From assembly GCA_016191785.1 (NCBI GenBank), contig JACPVJ010000005.1, forward strand, positions 1 through 50,116: DNA of 50,116 bases. Direction: 5' to 3'. Position 1 is the first letter of the stretch, and each line of letters opens with the position of its first letter. The stretch comes from Myxococcales bacterium (lineage in GTDB: Bacteria > Myxococcota_A > Polyangia > Polyangiales > Polyangiaceae). This document shows positions 7,930 to 16,039 of this stretch, in pieces. The notes under the pieces were generated by a model. The model searched no databases. It saw only the letters and a program-made list of their open reading frames with translations, and was not told the DNA's origin. The position numbers were made by a program, and so were the translations under genes.

Positions 7930-8514
7930 ATGATGAAAAAGGCTTGGCGTACACTGGCGGCGGTCGGATTGGTCACCTCGGTTGGGTTGGTCGGCTGCGT
8001 AGTCGGCTCCAGCGACGACGATGGCACTGGCGGCTCGAGCGGCTCCGGCGGCTCGGGTGGTTCGACGGGCGGCTCGGGCGGCTCGACCGGCGGCTCTGGC
8101 GGCTCGACCGGCGGGTCCGGCGGCTCGACCGGCGGCTCGGGTGGCGTGGCCTGCGAGGCGGACGACGGAGGCCTGGGTACCCCCGGGGTTTGCACGGCGA
8201 AGGACCCCAACGACGCTTGCCAGAAGTGCACCGAGACGAAGTGCTGCGCGGAGTGGAGTGCCTGCGCAGCAACTAACCCGACGAGCCCGTGCATGGAGGG
8301 TGGGCCGGCCAACGAGGGCGAGATCTTCTGTTTCCAGACCTGCTTCATCAAGGAGCTCAAGAACGGCGCCGATCCCAAGGACGCGAAGGGCACGTGCGCG
8401 GGTCAGTGCACTACCCCGGGCTGCGGCACCATCGCAGGCGTGACGAGCGAGCTCATCGCCTGCCTCGCGCCGGAGACGGGCGGCTGCTTCGACGAGTGCT
8501 TCCCGACCAACTGA
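7930..8514 (+). CDS. Cys-rich lipoprotein with GGSGGST tether
   Basis: A 194-residue predicted lipoprotein: signal peptide and lipobox LVGC with Cys23, then about 45 residues of GGS/GGST repeats as a flexible tether, then a compact domain containing 16 cysteines. The Cys spacing (for example CQKCTETKCC, CFQTC, CFDEC) suggests a disulfide-knotted extracytoplasmic domain. Its function is unknown; similar tethered Cys-rich modules are common among myxobacterial surface proteins. A GGGAG sequence precedes the first of two consecutive ATG codons at a suitable distance. The gene is monocistronic in appearance, ending in a clear intrinsic terminator at 8547-8582. Confidence 0.82.
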   Translation: MMKKAWRTLAAVGLVTSVGLVGCVVGSSDDDGTGGSSGSGGSGGSTGGSGGSTGGSGGSTGGSGGSTGGSGGVACEADDGGLGTPGVCTAKDPNDACQKCTETKCCAEWSACAATNPTSPCMEGGPANEGEIFCFQTCFIKELKNGADPKDAKGTCAGQCTTPGCGTIAGVTSELIACLAPETGGCFDECFPTN

Positions 8515-8546
8515 TCGGGTGAGCGCGCGCCACAGCGCGGCAGCGG

Positions 8547-8582
8547 GCGCCCGGGACCTCGGTCTCGGGCGCTCGTGTTTTG
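8547..8582 (+). terminator. Rho-independent terminator
   Basis: Arms GCGCCCGGGAC (8547-8557) and GTCTCGGGCGC (8562-8572) pair over 11 bp with one G-U and a 4-base loop, followed by TCGTGTTTT. It lies 33 bp after the lipoprotein stop. Confidence 0.75.
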
Positions 8583-8625
8583 TGGCCATGGACGCCACCC
8601 GCCCTTGTGATACCGTTGCCCGCCC

Positions 8626-9276
8626 ATGCTGACCGTCGGCTGCGCCGGCTTCGCCGTTCCTGCGACGAGGTACTTCAAAGAGTACCTTTTTGTCGAAGTG
8701 CAGGAGACCCACCTCGCGGTGCCCGGCCCGGGCACCCTGCGCCGGTGGCGGCGCGAGGCCCCCGAAGGGTTCGAGTTCGCGCTCCTCGGGCCGCGCCAGG
8801 TCGGCCAGGAGGGGTTCCGCGAGGGCAAGGTGATCGAGACCGCCCTCAAGCAGCTGGGCGAGGTCGCGGCTGAGCTCGACGCCTCCACGGCGATCTTCGT
8901 GGCCCCGCCGGACTTCACCGCCTCGCGCAGCAACCGCAGCGCGCTGAAGGACTTCCTGGGCTCGGTCCGCGAGCAATTCACCCGGGTGGTGTTCGAGGTC
9001 GGCCCGCCTTGGGACCCGGACGACGCAGACTCCCTCGCCGCCGACACCCGCACCCTCTCGTCTCGAGATCCGCTCAACCAGGGGCTCTCCAAGCGCGAGG
9101 TGGCGTACTACCGCCTGCCCGGGCCGGCGGGGCACAAGTCCCGGTACGAGGACCCGGCCATCGAAAAGCTCGCTGAAATCGCGGCTGCCGGCCTCGACCA
9201 AGAGGCGACCTACGTGTTCACCAACGTGGACATGTTCGCAGACGCGAAGCGCTTCAAGAAGGCGATGCGGGGCTGA
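8626..9276 (+). CDS. DUF72 (YecE-like) TIM-barrel family protein
   Basis: A cytoplasmic protein of 216 residues. It begins with the family-typical VGCAGF and keeps the EVQETHLAVPGPGTLRRW segment where most members have a Tyr/Phe-rich equivalent. It ends with the YVFTNVDMFADAKRFK strand-helix typical of DUF72. The biochemical role of the family is not established. It is somewhat shorter than most DUF72 proteins (about 240-290), with the central region condensed. It is convergent with the LptE-like gene, whose stop lies 15 bp away. No operon partner is evident. Confidence 0.75.
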   Translation: MLTVGCAGFAVPATRYFKEYLFVEVQETHLAVPGPGTLRRWRREAPEGFEFALLGPRQVGQEGFREGKVIETALKQLGEVAAELDASTAIFVAPPDFTASRSNRSALKDFLGSVREQFTRVVFEVGPPWDPDDADSLAADTRTLSSRDPLNQGLSKREVAYYRLPGPAGHKSRYEDPAIEKLAEIAAAGLDQEATYVFTNVDMFADAKRFKKAMRG

Positions 9277-9291
9277 CCCTCGCGCCTCCGG

Positions 9292-9837
9292 TCACTCTCG
9301 CGCGGTGGGGATCCCGAGCACGTGCCGGGCGATGGCCCTGCCCGCGGCCGCTGCCGCCCTTCTGGAGGCGTCCCGGCGGAGGGCGGCGGCCTCGGCACTA
9401 GCGCTGCCCTCGGGCGCAACCACCGCCCGCCTGAGGTCCCCGGTGACCCGCGACGGGGCCGCCCCCTCGGCCTCTTCGATCCAGCCCCGGGCGACGACGG
9501 CCACCGTGACCCCGCGGGCCGCCGGCCGGTCATCGACCGCGCGGATGCCGGCCGCGGTCGCGTCGACCCGAACCAGCTCGACAACGAGGCGGGGATAGCC
9601 CGTCGGCGAGCCGAGCACGCCCTCCCGTCCCAGCTCGCCGCGCACGCCGGAGAGCAACGCGTGGATCGCCTCCGCGTCCGGAGCGCGGGCCGGCGCGGGC
9701 GCCAGGGACAGGCGGCTGGCGGGCTCTGCGCCGCCCCGAACCGGTTGATATCCACAGCCGGAGACGGACCCAAGCGCGACCGCAAGGCCCAGCAAACTCG
9801 CGGCGGTAGCCGCCACACGTTTCACGGGAAACATCAA
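9292..9837 (-). CDS. LptE-like lipoprotein (LPS assembly candidate)
   Basis: A 181-residue lipoprotein with signal peptide and lipobox VSGC (Cys28), followed directly by GYQP. Cys-Gly-Tyr after the cleavage site is characteristic of LptE, which plugs the LptD translocon and helps insert LPS into the outer membrane. The remaining sequence has short alternating strands (YPRLVVELVRVDATA, VTVAVVARGWI) and a long C-terminal Ala-rich helix, as expected for the family. It lies 57 bp behind leuS on the same strand; leuS-lptE is also the order in E. coli. Sequence identity is low in this family, so the call rests on motif, size and synteny. No lptD is visible. Confidence 0.62.
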   Translation of the reverse strand: MMFPVKRVAATAASLLGLAVALGSVSGCGYQPVRGGAEPASRLSLAPAPARAPDAEAIHALLSGVRGELGREGVLGSPTGYPRLVVELVRVDATAAGIRAVDDRPAARGVTVAVVARGWIEEAEGAAPSRVTGDLRRAVVAPEGSASAEAAALRRDASRRAAAAAGRAIARHVLGIPTARE

Positions 9838-9894
9838 GTTTTCAACACAAGTGCTTGTGTTCAGATGACAATACGCGCGTCCAGTAGCGCGCGT

Positions 9895-12528
9895 TCAGCC
9901 TACGATCAGGTTCAGCACGCGGCCCGGGACGTAGACGACCTTCCGGATCTGTTTACCCTCGATGTGGCGGCGCACGTTCTCGTCCTCGAGGGCGGCGGCG
10001 CGGGCTGCGTCCTCCGCCGCGTCCTTGGCCAAGAGCGCGCGACCCCTCACCTTTCCGTTGACCTGCACGGCCAGCTCGAGCTGGTCGTCCTCGCACAGCT
10101 TGGGGTCGAAGCTTGGCCAACCGGCGTCCAGGATGGTCGGGGCATGGCCGAGATCCGACCAGACCTGCTCGGCCAGGTGGGGAGCGAACGGCGACAGGCA
10201 GAGAACCAGTTTTTCCAAAGCTTCTCGTGGGGTTTGCTCCAGACCATTCATGTGGTTGACCAGGATCATCATGGCGCTGATGGCGGTGTTGAAGCGCAGC
10301 GCCTCGATGTCCTCCCCCACCTTCTTCACGGTACGGTGGACCAGCTTGGCCGTCTCGGCGTCCATCTCGGCGCCGAGCTCTCGGGTCGAGAGGGTGTGGA
10401 CGCGATCGAGGAACCGACGGACGCCCTGGATGCCGGCGGTCTGCCAGGGCTTCACCTGCTCGAGGGGGCCCATGAACATCTCGTAGACGCGCAGGCTGTC
10501 GGCGCCGGCCTCGCGCACCACGTCGTCGGGGTTGACCACGTTGCCCCGGCTCTTGCTCATCTTGAAGGCGATGGACTGCACCTTCACCGCCGGCTGCTCC
10601 TTGAGCACGAAGTGGCCGCCGCGCTTCTCGACCGCGGTCTCGTCGAGCTTCACCGGCTCGAGGGCTGCGCCGGTGTCCTTGTTCACGACCTGGTCGTCGT
10701 CCCCCGCCTTGGCCAGATCTGCCGAGACGTAGCCCCCGCTGCCGTCGCGGTAGGCGGTCATCTGCGGCTCGCCGAGGATCATCCCCTGGTGCACCAGCTT
10801 ACTGAAGGGCTCGGGGTGCTTGACCACCCCGATGTCGAACAGCGCTTTGTGCCAGAACCGCGCGTAGAGCAGGTGCAGCACGGCGTGCTCGGAGCCGCCC
10901 ATGTACAGGTCCACGGGCATCCAGTCGTCGTAGGCCTTCTGGCTGAAGATCTCGGCCTCGTTGTGGGGGTCGATGAAGCGCAGGTAGTACCAGCACGACC
11001 CCGCCCACTGGGGCATGGTGTTGGTCTCGCGGGCGAACCACTTTCCGTCTTTCTGGAAGAAGCGCCAGTCGAGGGCCTTCGCCAGGGGCCCGGACGGGTC
11101 CCCGGGTTTGTAGTCGTCGAGCTCGGGCAAGCCGAGGGGCAGCTCGCTCTCGCTGACGGCGATGGGCGTGCCGTAGTCGATCTCGAAGTCGGCGCCGCGA
11201 CGGGGATCGCCCGCGGTCTTCACCGGAAAGTAGATCGGGATCGGCTCGCCCCAGTACCGCTGCCGCGAGAACACCCAGTCGCGGAGCTTGTAGTTCACCT
11301 TGCGCCGACCGATCCCCTGCGCCTCGAGGTAGGCGACGATCCGAGTCTTCATCTCGGCGGTGGGCAGCCCGTCGAACTGCCCGGAGCGCACCGCCACGCC
11401 GGCGTCGACGTAGGCGGCCTCGAGCCCGTCGTGCAGCGCGCCATCGGGGCTCACCACCTCGACGATCGCCAGCTCGAACTTCCTGGCGAACTCGAAGTCG
11501 CGCTCGTCGTGCGCCGGCACCGCCATGATGGCGCCGGTCCCGTAGGCACCGAGCACGTAATCCGCGGTGAAAATCGGGATTTCTTCGCCGGTCAGCGGGT
11601 TCTTGGCGCGCGCGCCGGTGGCCATGCCGGTCTTCTCTTTGTTGAGCGCGGTGCGCTCCATGTCGCTCTTTCGCGCCGCGGCTCGCACGTAGGCCTCGAC
11701 CTCGGCGCGGTGCTCGGGCGCGGTGATCTCGAGGGTCAGCCCGTGGTCCGGTGCGATCACCATGTACGTCGCGCCGAACAGGGTGTCGGGTCGGGTGGTG
11801 TAGACGGTGAGGTGCCCGGGGTGCCCGACCAGGGGAAAGTCGACCTCGGCGCCCTCGCTCTTGCCGATCCACTCCCGCTGCTTCTGCTTGGTTTCCGGCC
11901 AATCCAGCGGCTCCAGGTCGTCGGCCAGGCGGTCGGCGTAGGCCGTGATCCGGAGCTGCCACTGCCGCAGCGGCTGGCGCACGACAGGAAAGCCGCCGCG
12001 CTCACTCTTGCCGTCGATGACCTCTTCGTTGGCCAGCACGGTGCCGAGCTCGGGGCACCAATTGACCGGGATTTCGGCCTGAAACGCCAGGCCGCGTTCG
12101 AACAGCTTGAGGAAGATCCACTGCGTCCACTTGAAGTAACCGGGGTCGGTGGTGTTCACCTCCCGCGACCAATCGTAGAAGAAGCCGAGTCGCTTGAGCT
12201 GGCGGCGGAAGATCTGGATGTTGCCGTGGGTGGTGGCCGCCGGGTGCGTGCCGGTGTTGATGGCGTGTTGCTCCGCGGGCAGCCCGAACGCGTCCCACCC
12301 CATGGGATGCAGCACGTCGAACCCGTTCATACGCTTGAAGCGCGCCACGATGTCCGTGGCGGTGTAGCCCTCGGGGTGACCGACGTGCAGGCCGGCGCCG
12401 GACGGGTACGGGAACATGTCGAGGACGTACAGCTTGGGATGCCCCGGGCGGCGCGTGACCCGGAAGGTCTCGTGCTCTTCCCAGTACTTCTGCCAGCGCG
12501 GTTCCACCTCGAGCGGGTCGTAAGCCAT
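9895..12528 (-). CDS. leuS: Leucyl-tRNA synthetase
   Basis: Charges tRNA-Leu in the cytoplasm. The 877-residue protein has the class I HIGH motif as HVGH at 48-51, the CP1 editing domain with TVYTTRPDTLFGATY, the KMSKSRGN loop at about 656-663, and an anticodon-binding and C-terminal domain ending in KGRALLAKDA-type sequence. The length is typical for bacterial LeuRS. ATG 12528 begins MAYDPLEVEPRWQKYW, matching the family N-terminus; a longer frame adds 16 residues without support. It is followed by the LptE-like gene and preceded, after 66 bp, by the MrfB-like exonuclease gene. Confidence 0.97.
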   Translation of the reverse strand: MAYDPLEVEPRWQKYWEEHETFRVTRRPGHPKLYVLDMFPYPSGAGLHVGHPEGYTATDIVARFKRMNGFDVLHPMGWDAFGLPAEQHAINTGTHPAATTHGNIQIFRRQLKRLGFFYDWSREVNTTDPGYFKWTQWIFLKLFERGLAFQAEIPVNWCPELGTVLANEEVIDGKSERGGFPVVRQPLRQWQLRITAYADRLADDLEPLDWPETKQKQREWIGKSEGAEVDFPLVGHPGHLTVYTTRPDTLFGATYMVIAPDHGLTLEITAPEHRAEVEAYVRAAARKSDMERTALNKEKTGMATGARAKNPLTGEEIPIFTADYVLGAYGTGAIMAVPAHDERDFEFARKFELAIVEVVSPDGALHDGLEAAYVDAGVAVRSGQFDGLPTAEMKTRIVAYLEAQGIGRRKVNYKLRDWVFSRQRYWGEPIPIYFPVKTAGDPRRGADFEIDYGTPIAVSESELPLGLPELDDYKPGDPSGPLAKALDWRFFQKDGKWFARETNTMPQWAGSCWYYLRFIDPHNEAEIFSQKAYDDWMPVDLYMGGSEHAVLHLLYARFWHKALFDIGVVKHPEPFSKLVHQGMILGEPQMTAYRDGSGGYVSADLAKAGDDDQVVNKDTGAALEPVKLDETAVEKRGGHFVLKEQPAVKVQSIAFKMSKSRGNVVNPDDVVREAGADSLRVYEMFMGPLEQVKPWQTAGIQGVRRFLDRVHTLSTRELGAEMDAETAKLVHRTVKKVGEDIEALRFNTAISAMMILVNHMNGLEQTPREALEKLVLCLSPFAPHLAEQVWSDLGHAPTILDAGWPSFDPKLCEDDQLELAVQVNGKVRGRALLAKDAAEDAARAAALEDENVRRHIEGKQIRKVVYVPGRVLNLIVG

Positions 12529-12594
12529 GGCGCACGCATATAGCACCGCGGGGGTCGCGCGCGCGACGACGGCCATCAGCGCCGACGACGGTCG

Positions 12595-13842
12595 TCAGCG
12601 CAATCGGGCGCGTTTGCGCTCGAGCCGCGCGCGGCGCCGCGCCAGGGCGTCGGCGCCCTCGCCGGTGCCCTGCTCCAGCACCTCCAGGGCTTTTTCCGGG
12701 CATTTCACGTGGTGCTCGTAGAGCTTCGCGAGCTCGAGCCGCACCGCCGGATCGTCGACGTCCCGGACGAAGGCCTCGAAGTCCAGGAGCGCCGCCGCGC
12801 GATCGCCGCGGGCCTTGGCGATCTCGCCGCGCACGCGGCGCGCAGCCGGATCGAACGCGCGCTCGACCGCGCGATCGGCCACCGCCAGCGCTTGATCGAA
12901 GGCCTTGGCTCGGCGAAGCACGTCCGCCAGCCCGATCAGATCTTCGTCGTGCAGCGCCTCGAAGGGCTCGCCGTACAGGCCCACCAGCGCCGCCATGCTG
13001 ACCACGTCGAGGGCGTTGTGCTCGACCACAGCCGCGAGCGCCCCCTCATCGCCGCTGCGTAAGTAGTGTGCGTAGCGCGCCGCCACGTCGCCGCCCTCGA
13101 TGTCGCCGACGCGCACGTACCCGAGCACGTCGGCCTCGAGCCCGATCAGGCGACACGCGCCGAGCCGCCGCTTGTGCAGACGGCGCGCCACGTGGAGCAG
13201 ATCCAGGTGCGGGCGCGGCGGCAGCGGGGCCCGCCGATTCATCACGAAACGCCCGCGAATCAGCGGCAGGTCGAAGGCTTTGCCGTTGTAGCTGACCAGC
13301 ACGCTGGCGCCCTCGACCCGCTCGCGGAAGAGCTCGAGCAGCGCGGCCTCTTCACCTGGGCGCTGCAAGAGCAGCTGCTCCATCACGAGCATGCCCTCGT
13401 CGTCGAACCAGGCCATTCCGACCAGGAACGCCAGCACCCCTGCCCCGCCGCCCAGGCCGGTGGTCTCAGTGTCGAGGTACAGCGCGCGACGCAGATCGAC
13501 GTCAGCCAAGCCGGGATCGAGCGCGAGCAGCGCGAGCAGTCGCGGATCGGCTCGCGCCGCCTCGTCCACGCACATGCGCCCGACGTGGTACGAGCGCCCC
13601 AGTCGCTCGCGGCGGATGCAGAGCGGGCCGTGCTCGGTCTCGCGCCGCACGAAGGGCAAGAGGCTCACCTCTGGATCGGGCAGCACGGGCTCCACCGGCG
13701 GCCGGCCGACGATCGCGGCCATCTTCGCGCGCAGCTCGTCGAGGGTGGCCTGCCGGGCCTGCCCGGCCTCCCCGGCCTCCGGCGCGGCGGTCGGCGCCGG
13801 GCGCCCGGGTCCGAGCAGCGAGAGGCGGCGGGACAGATCCAC
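12595..13842 (-). CDS. mrfB: YprB/MrfB-like DEDD exonuclease with helical tail
   Basis: A 415-residue protein with an RNase H-fold 3'-5' exonuclease core. The acidic residues fit DEDD: Asp124 and Glu126 (YLDTETTGL), Asp191 (YNGKAFD) and Asp279 (HNALDV). Their spacing agrees with B. subtilis MrfB, which works with the helicase MrfA in mitomycin C-lesion repair. The region after about 290 is a TPR-like helical array (ALAVADRAVERA, AALLDFEAFVRD). A YprA/MrfA-like helicase is encoded 4.9 kb away at 18741, so both partners are present. It is divergent from coaE. The symbol reflects homology of architecture; a role in crosslink repair is inferred. Confidence 0.82.
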   Translation of the reverse strand: MDLSRRLSLLGPGRPAPTAAPEAGEAGQARQATLDELRAKMAAIVGRPPVEPVLPDPEVSLLPFVRRETEHGPLCIRRERLGRSYHVGRMCVDEAARADPRLLALLALDPGLADVDLRRALYLDTETTGLGGGAGVLAFLVGMAWFDDEGMLVMEQLLLQRPGEEAALLELFRERVEGASVLVSYNGKAFDLPLIRGRFVMNRRAPLPPRPHLDLLHVARRLHKRRLGACRLIGLEADVLGYVRVGDIEGGDVAARYAHYLRSGDEGALAAVVEHNALDVVSMAALVGLYGEPFEALHDEDLIGLADVLRRAKAFDQALAVADRAVERAFDPAARRVRGEIAKARGDRAAALLDFEAFVRDVDDPAVRLELAKLYEHHVKCPEKALEVLEQGTGEGADALARRRARLERKRARLR

Positions 13843-13910
13843 GGAACAGTTGTACAGGGCCTGCCATCTTCAGGCAAATCCGCCGGAAGAACGGCATGCT
13901 AGGCGGCGAG

Positions 13911-14546
13911 ATGAGCATCACCGTCTTCGGCCTCACCGGGGGGATCGGCTCGGGGAAGAGCACGGTGGCGGCGCGCTTCCGCGCCCGCGGGCTGCCGGTG
14001 ATCGACGCGGACGTGCTCGCGCGCGAGGTGGTCGCAAAGGGGACGCCGGGCCTGGACGAGATCCGCGCGCGCTTCGGCGCCGACGTGATCGACGACCACG
14101 GCGAGCTCGACCGCGCCCGCCTGGCCGAGATCGTATTTCACGACGACGACGCGCGGCGCGCGCTGAACGCCATCACCCACCCTCGCGTGCGCGACTTGGC
14201 CCTGGCCCGGGTGCAAGAGCTCGCGGCCCGGGGAGAGCCCCTCGCCTGCTACGAGGTCCCGCTGCTGGTCGAGAGTGGCCTCGCCGACGCGCTACGTCCG
14301 CTGGTGGTGGTGGTGGTCGACCCCGCGACCCAGGTCGAGCGCAGCATGCGGCGCGATGGCAGCACCCGCGAGCACGCCGAGGCCCGCATCCGGTCCCAGA
14401 TGCCGCTCTCCGACAAGGCGGCGATCGCCGACCACGTGGTCGACAACGGCGGGGCGGTCGCCGAGACACTGACCCGCGCCGACGAGGTTCTGGACACGAT
14501 TTGCCGCAAAACGGGCCTGGATCCGGCGCGCTACCCCCGACCGTGA
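13911..14546 (+). CDS. coaE: Dephospho-CoA kinase
   Basis: Phosphorylates dephospho-CoA at the 3'-OH, the last step of coenzyme A synthesis. The protein (211 residues) opens with VFGLTGGIGSGKST, a P-loop at about 10-18, followed by the substrate-binding IDADVLAREVV segment, the ITHPRVR motif and the lid region RDGSTREHAEARIRSQMP. It matches CoaE in length and motif order. ATG 13911 gives a compact N-terminus; an ATG 15 bp upstream, preceded by GGAAGA, would add MLGGE and cannot be excluded. It is divergent from the MrfB-like gene and runs into the tandem repeat array. Confidence 0.94.
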   Translation: MSITVFGLTGGIGSGKSTVAARFRARGLPVIDADVLAREVVAKGTPGLDEIRARFGADVIDDHGELDRARLAEIVFHDDDARRALNAITHPRVRDLALARVQELAARGEPLACYEVPLLVESGLADALRPLVVVVVDPATQVERSMRRDGSTREHAEARIRSQMPLSDKAAIADHVVDNGGAVAETLTRADEVLDTICRKTGLDPARYPRP

Positions 14547-14584
14547 GGGGCCAGGTTCCGCGCGGGTCCTGCCACCGCCCAGCG

Positions 14585-15057
14585 CGCGCCGACGTGGTCG
14601 GTGTCGCTGTGGGCTCCGCTCCGGCGCGCATCGGCGTGGTCGGTGTCGCTGGGGCCTCCGCTCCGGTGCGCATCGGCGTGGTCGGTGTCGCTGGGGGCTC
14701 CGCTCCGGGGCGCTCCGGCGTGGTCGGTGTCGCTGTAGGCGACAACGGCCACAGGGCAACGCGCATCGGCGTGGTCGGTGTCGCTGTAGGCGACAACGGC
14801 CACAGGGCAACGCGCATCGACGTGGTCGGTGTCGCTGGGGGCGACAACGGCCACGGGGCAGCGCGCATCGGCGTGGTCGGTTTCGCTGGGGCCTCCGCTC
14901 CGGAGCGCATCGGCGTGGTCGGTGTCGCTGTAGGCGACAACAGCCACAGGGCAACGCGCATCGGCGCGGTCGGTGTCGCTGGGGGCTCCGCTCCGGCGCG
15001 CATCGGCGTGGTCGGTGTCGCTGGGGGCTCCGCTCCGGTGCGCATCGGCGTGGTCGG
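14585..15057. repeat. Mosaic tandem array of 42-bp and 51-bp units
   Basis: Ten full units plus a 17-bp remnant fill the gap between coaE and folD. All share a head resembling CGCATCGGCGTGGTCGGTGT. Type A (42 bp) ends CTCCGCTCCGG plus two bases; type B (51 bp) ends GACAACGGCCACAGGGCA plus three bases. The order is A A A B B B A B A A. Both unit lengths are multiples of three, so several frames stay open, including a GTG-initiated minus frame 14531-15064 coding repeats of DTDHADARRSGAPS and DTDHADARCPVAVVAYS. Third-position G/C is similar in several frames, so coding cannot be decided. No unique spacers exist, which excludes CRISPR. No other gene is supported between 14547 and 15094. Confidence 0.9.
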
Positions 15058-15094
15058 TGACCACGGCGGAGTGCGGTTCGACCGACGGGGTCGG

Positions 15095-15940
15095 TCAGTG
15101 CCGCTTCGCGGCGGCGAGCGTGTTGTCCAGCAGCATCGCGATGGTCATCGGGCCCACGCCACCGGGCACCGGGGTGATCGCGCCCGCGACCGGCTCGACG
15201 CTGGCGAAATCCACGTCGCCGCACAGCTTGCCGTGCTCGTCGCGGTTCATCCCCACGTCGATCACCACCGCGCCGGGCTTCACCCACTCGGCGCGGACCA
15301 TCTTCGCGCGACCGACGGCCGCCACGATCACGTCGGCTTGCAGGCAGACGCCGGGCAGATCCCGGGTGCGCGAGTGGGCCACGGTGACCGTGGCGTGCTC
15401 GGCGAGCAGGAGGGCGGCCATCGGCTTTCCGACGATGTTACTGCGCCCGATCACCACCGCCCGCGCGCCCGCGAGGGCGACGCCCGCCTCCGCGATCAGC
15501 CGCATGCAGCCGCGCGGCGTGCACGGCACCAGGCCCGGCTTGCCGGTCCACAGGGCGCCGACGTTGATCGGATGAAACCCGTCGACGTCCTTGGCGGGGT
15601 CGATGGCGTCGAGGACCTTCTCGGCGGCGATGCCCTTGGGCAGCGGCAGCTGCACCAGGATGCCGTCGACCGCCGGGTCGACGTTCAGCCGCTCCACCAG
15701 TGCGAGCAGCTCGGCCTCGGTGACGGTGGGCGGCAGGCGATGCACCGCGCCGGCCATGCCCACCTCTTCGGCGGCCTTCTCTTTGTTGCGCACGTAGACG
15801 CCGCTCGCCGGGTCGTCACCCGCCAGCACCACGTGCAGCCCCGGCCGCCGGCCGCGCGCGGCCAGGAACGCCTCGACCCCGCCGCGCACCTCGTCTCGAA
15901 CCGCCTTCGCAATCAGCTTGCCGTCGATCAGCTTGGCCAC
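15095..15940 (-). CDS. folD: Methylenetetrahydrofolate dehydrogenase/cyclohydrolase
   Basis: Bifunctional cytoplasmic enzyme interconverting 5,10-methylene-THF and 10-formyl-THF. The 281-residue protein has the catalytic Tyr49-x3-Lys53 pair in GVYVRNK, the substrate loop ILVQLPLP at about 95-102, DVDGFHP at 118-124, and the NADP-binding GRSNIVGKP at 165-173. The C-terminal [15 protein letters not shown] is the classical signature. It starts at ATG 15940, 27 bp from the small duplicated repeats that trail the upstream lipoprotein gene. The 3' end abuts the mosaic tandem array. Confidence 0.96.
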   Translation of the reverse strand: MAKLIDGKLIAKAVRDEVRGGVEAFLAARGRRPGLHVVLAGDDPASGVYVRNKEKAAEEVGMAGAVHRLPPTVTEAELLALVERLNVDPAVDGILVQLPLPKGIAAEKVLDAIDPAKDVDGFHPINVGALWTGKPGLVPCTPRGCMRLIAEAGVALAGARAVVIGRSNIVGKPMAALLLAEHATVTVAHSRTRDLPGVCLQADVIVAAVGRAKMVRAEWVKPGAVVIDVGMNRDEHGKLCGDVDFASVEPVAGAITPVPGGVGPMTIAMLLDNTLAAAKRH

Positions 15941-15967
15941 GGGCCGCGCTTACCAGAGCCGGCGTCG

Positions 15968-16039
15968 GTTCACCAGCGCGCAGGCCTTGGCCGCGTCAGT
16001 TCACCAGCGCGCAGGCCTTGGCCGCGTCAGTTCACCAGC
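15968..16039. repeat. 31-bp tandem duplication of a gene's 3' end
   Basis: Two perfect 31-bp copies (15968-15998 and 15999-16029) beginning GTTCACCAGCGCGCAGGCCT are followed by a partial third that begins at 16030 inside the lipoprotein gene. On the minus strand each copy ends in LVN-stop, the same C-terminus as that gene. The copies therefore look like slippage duplicates of its stop region. Confidence 0.85.

Noticed and set aside
9322..12543. Long open frame of about 1073 codons on the plus strand
   Set aside because: It is antisense to leuS and the LptE-like gene, has Arg/Gly/His-rich low-information sequence and no domain. Such frames are expected opposite high-GC3 genes.
14585..15057. 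CRISPR array
   Set aside because: Units abut directly with no unique spacers of constant length, and no cas genes are present.
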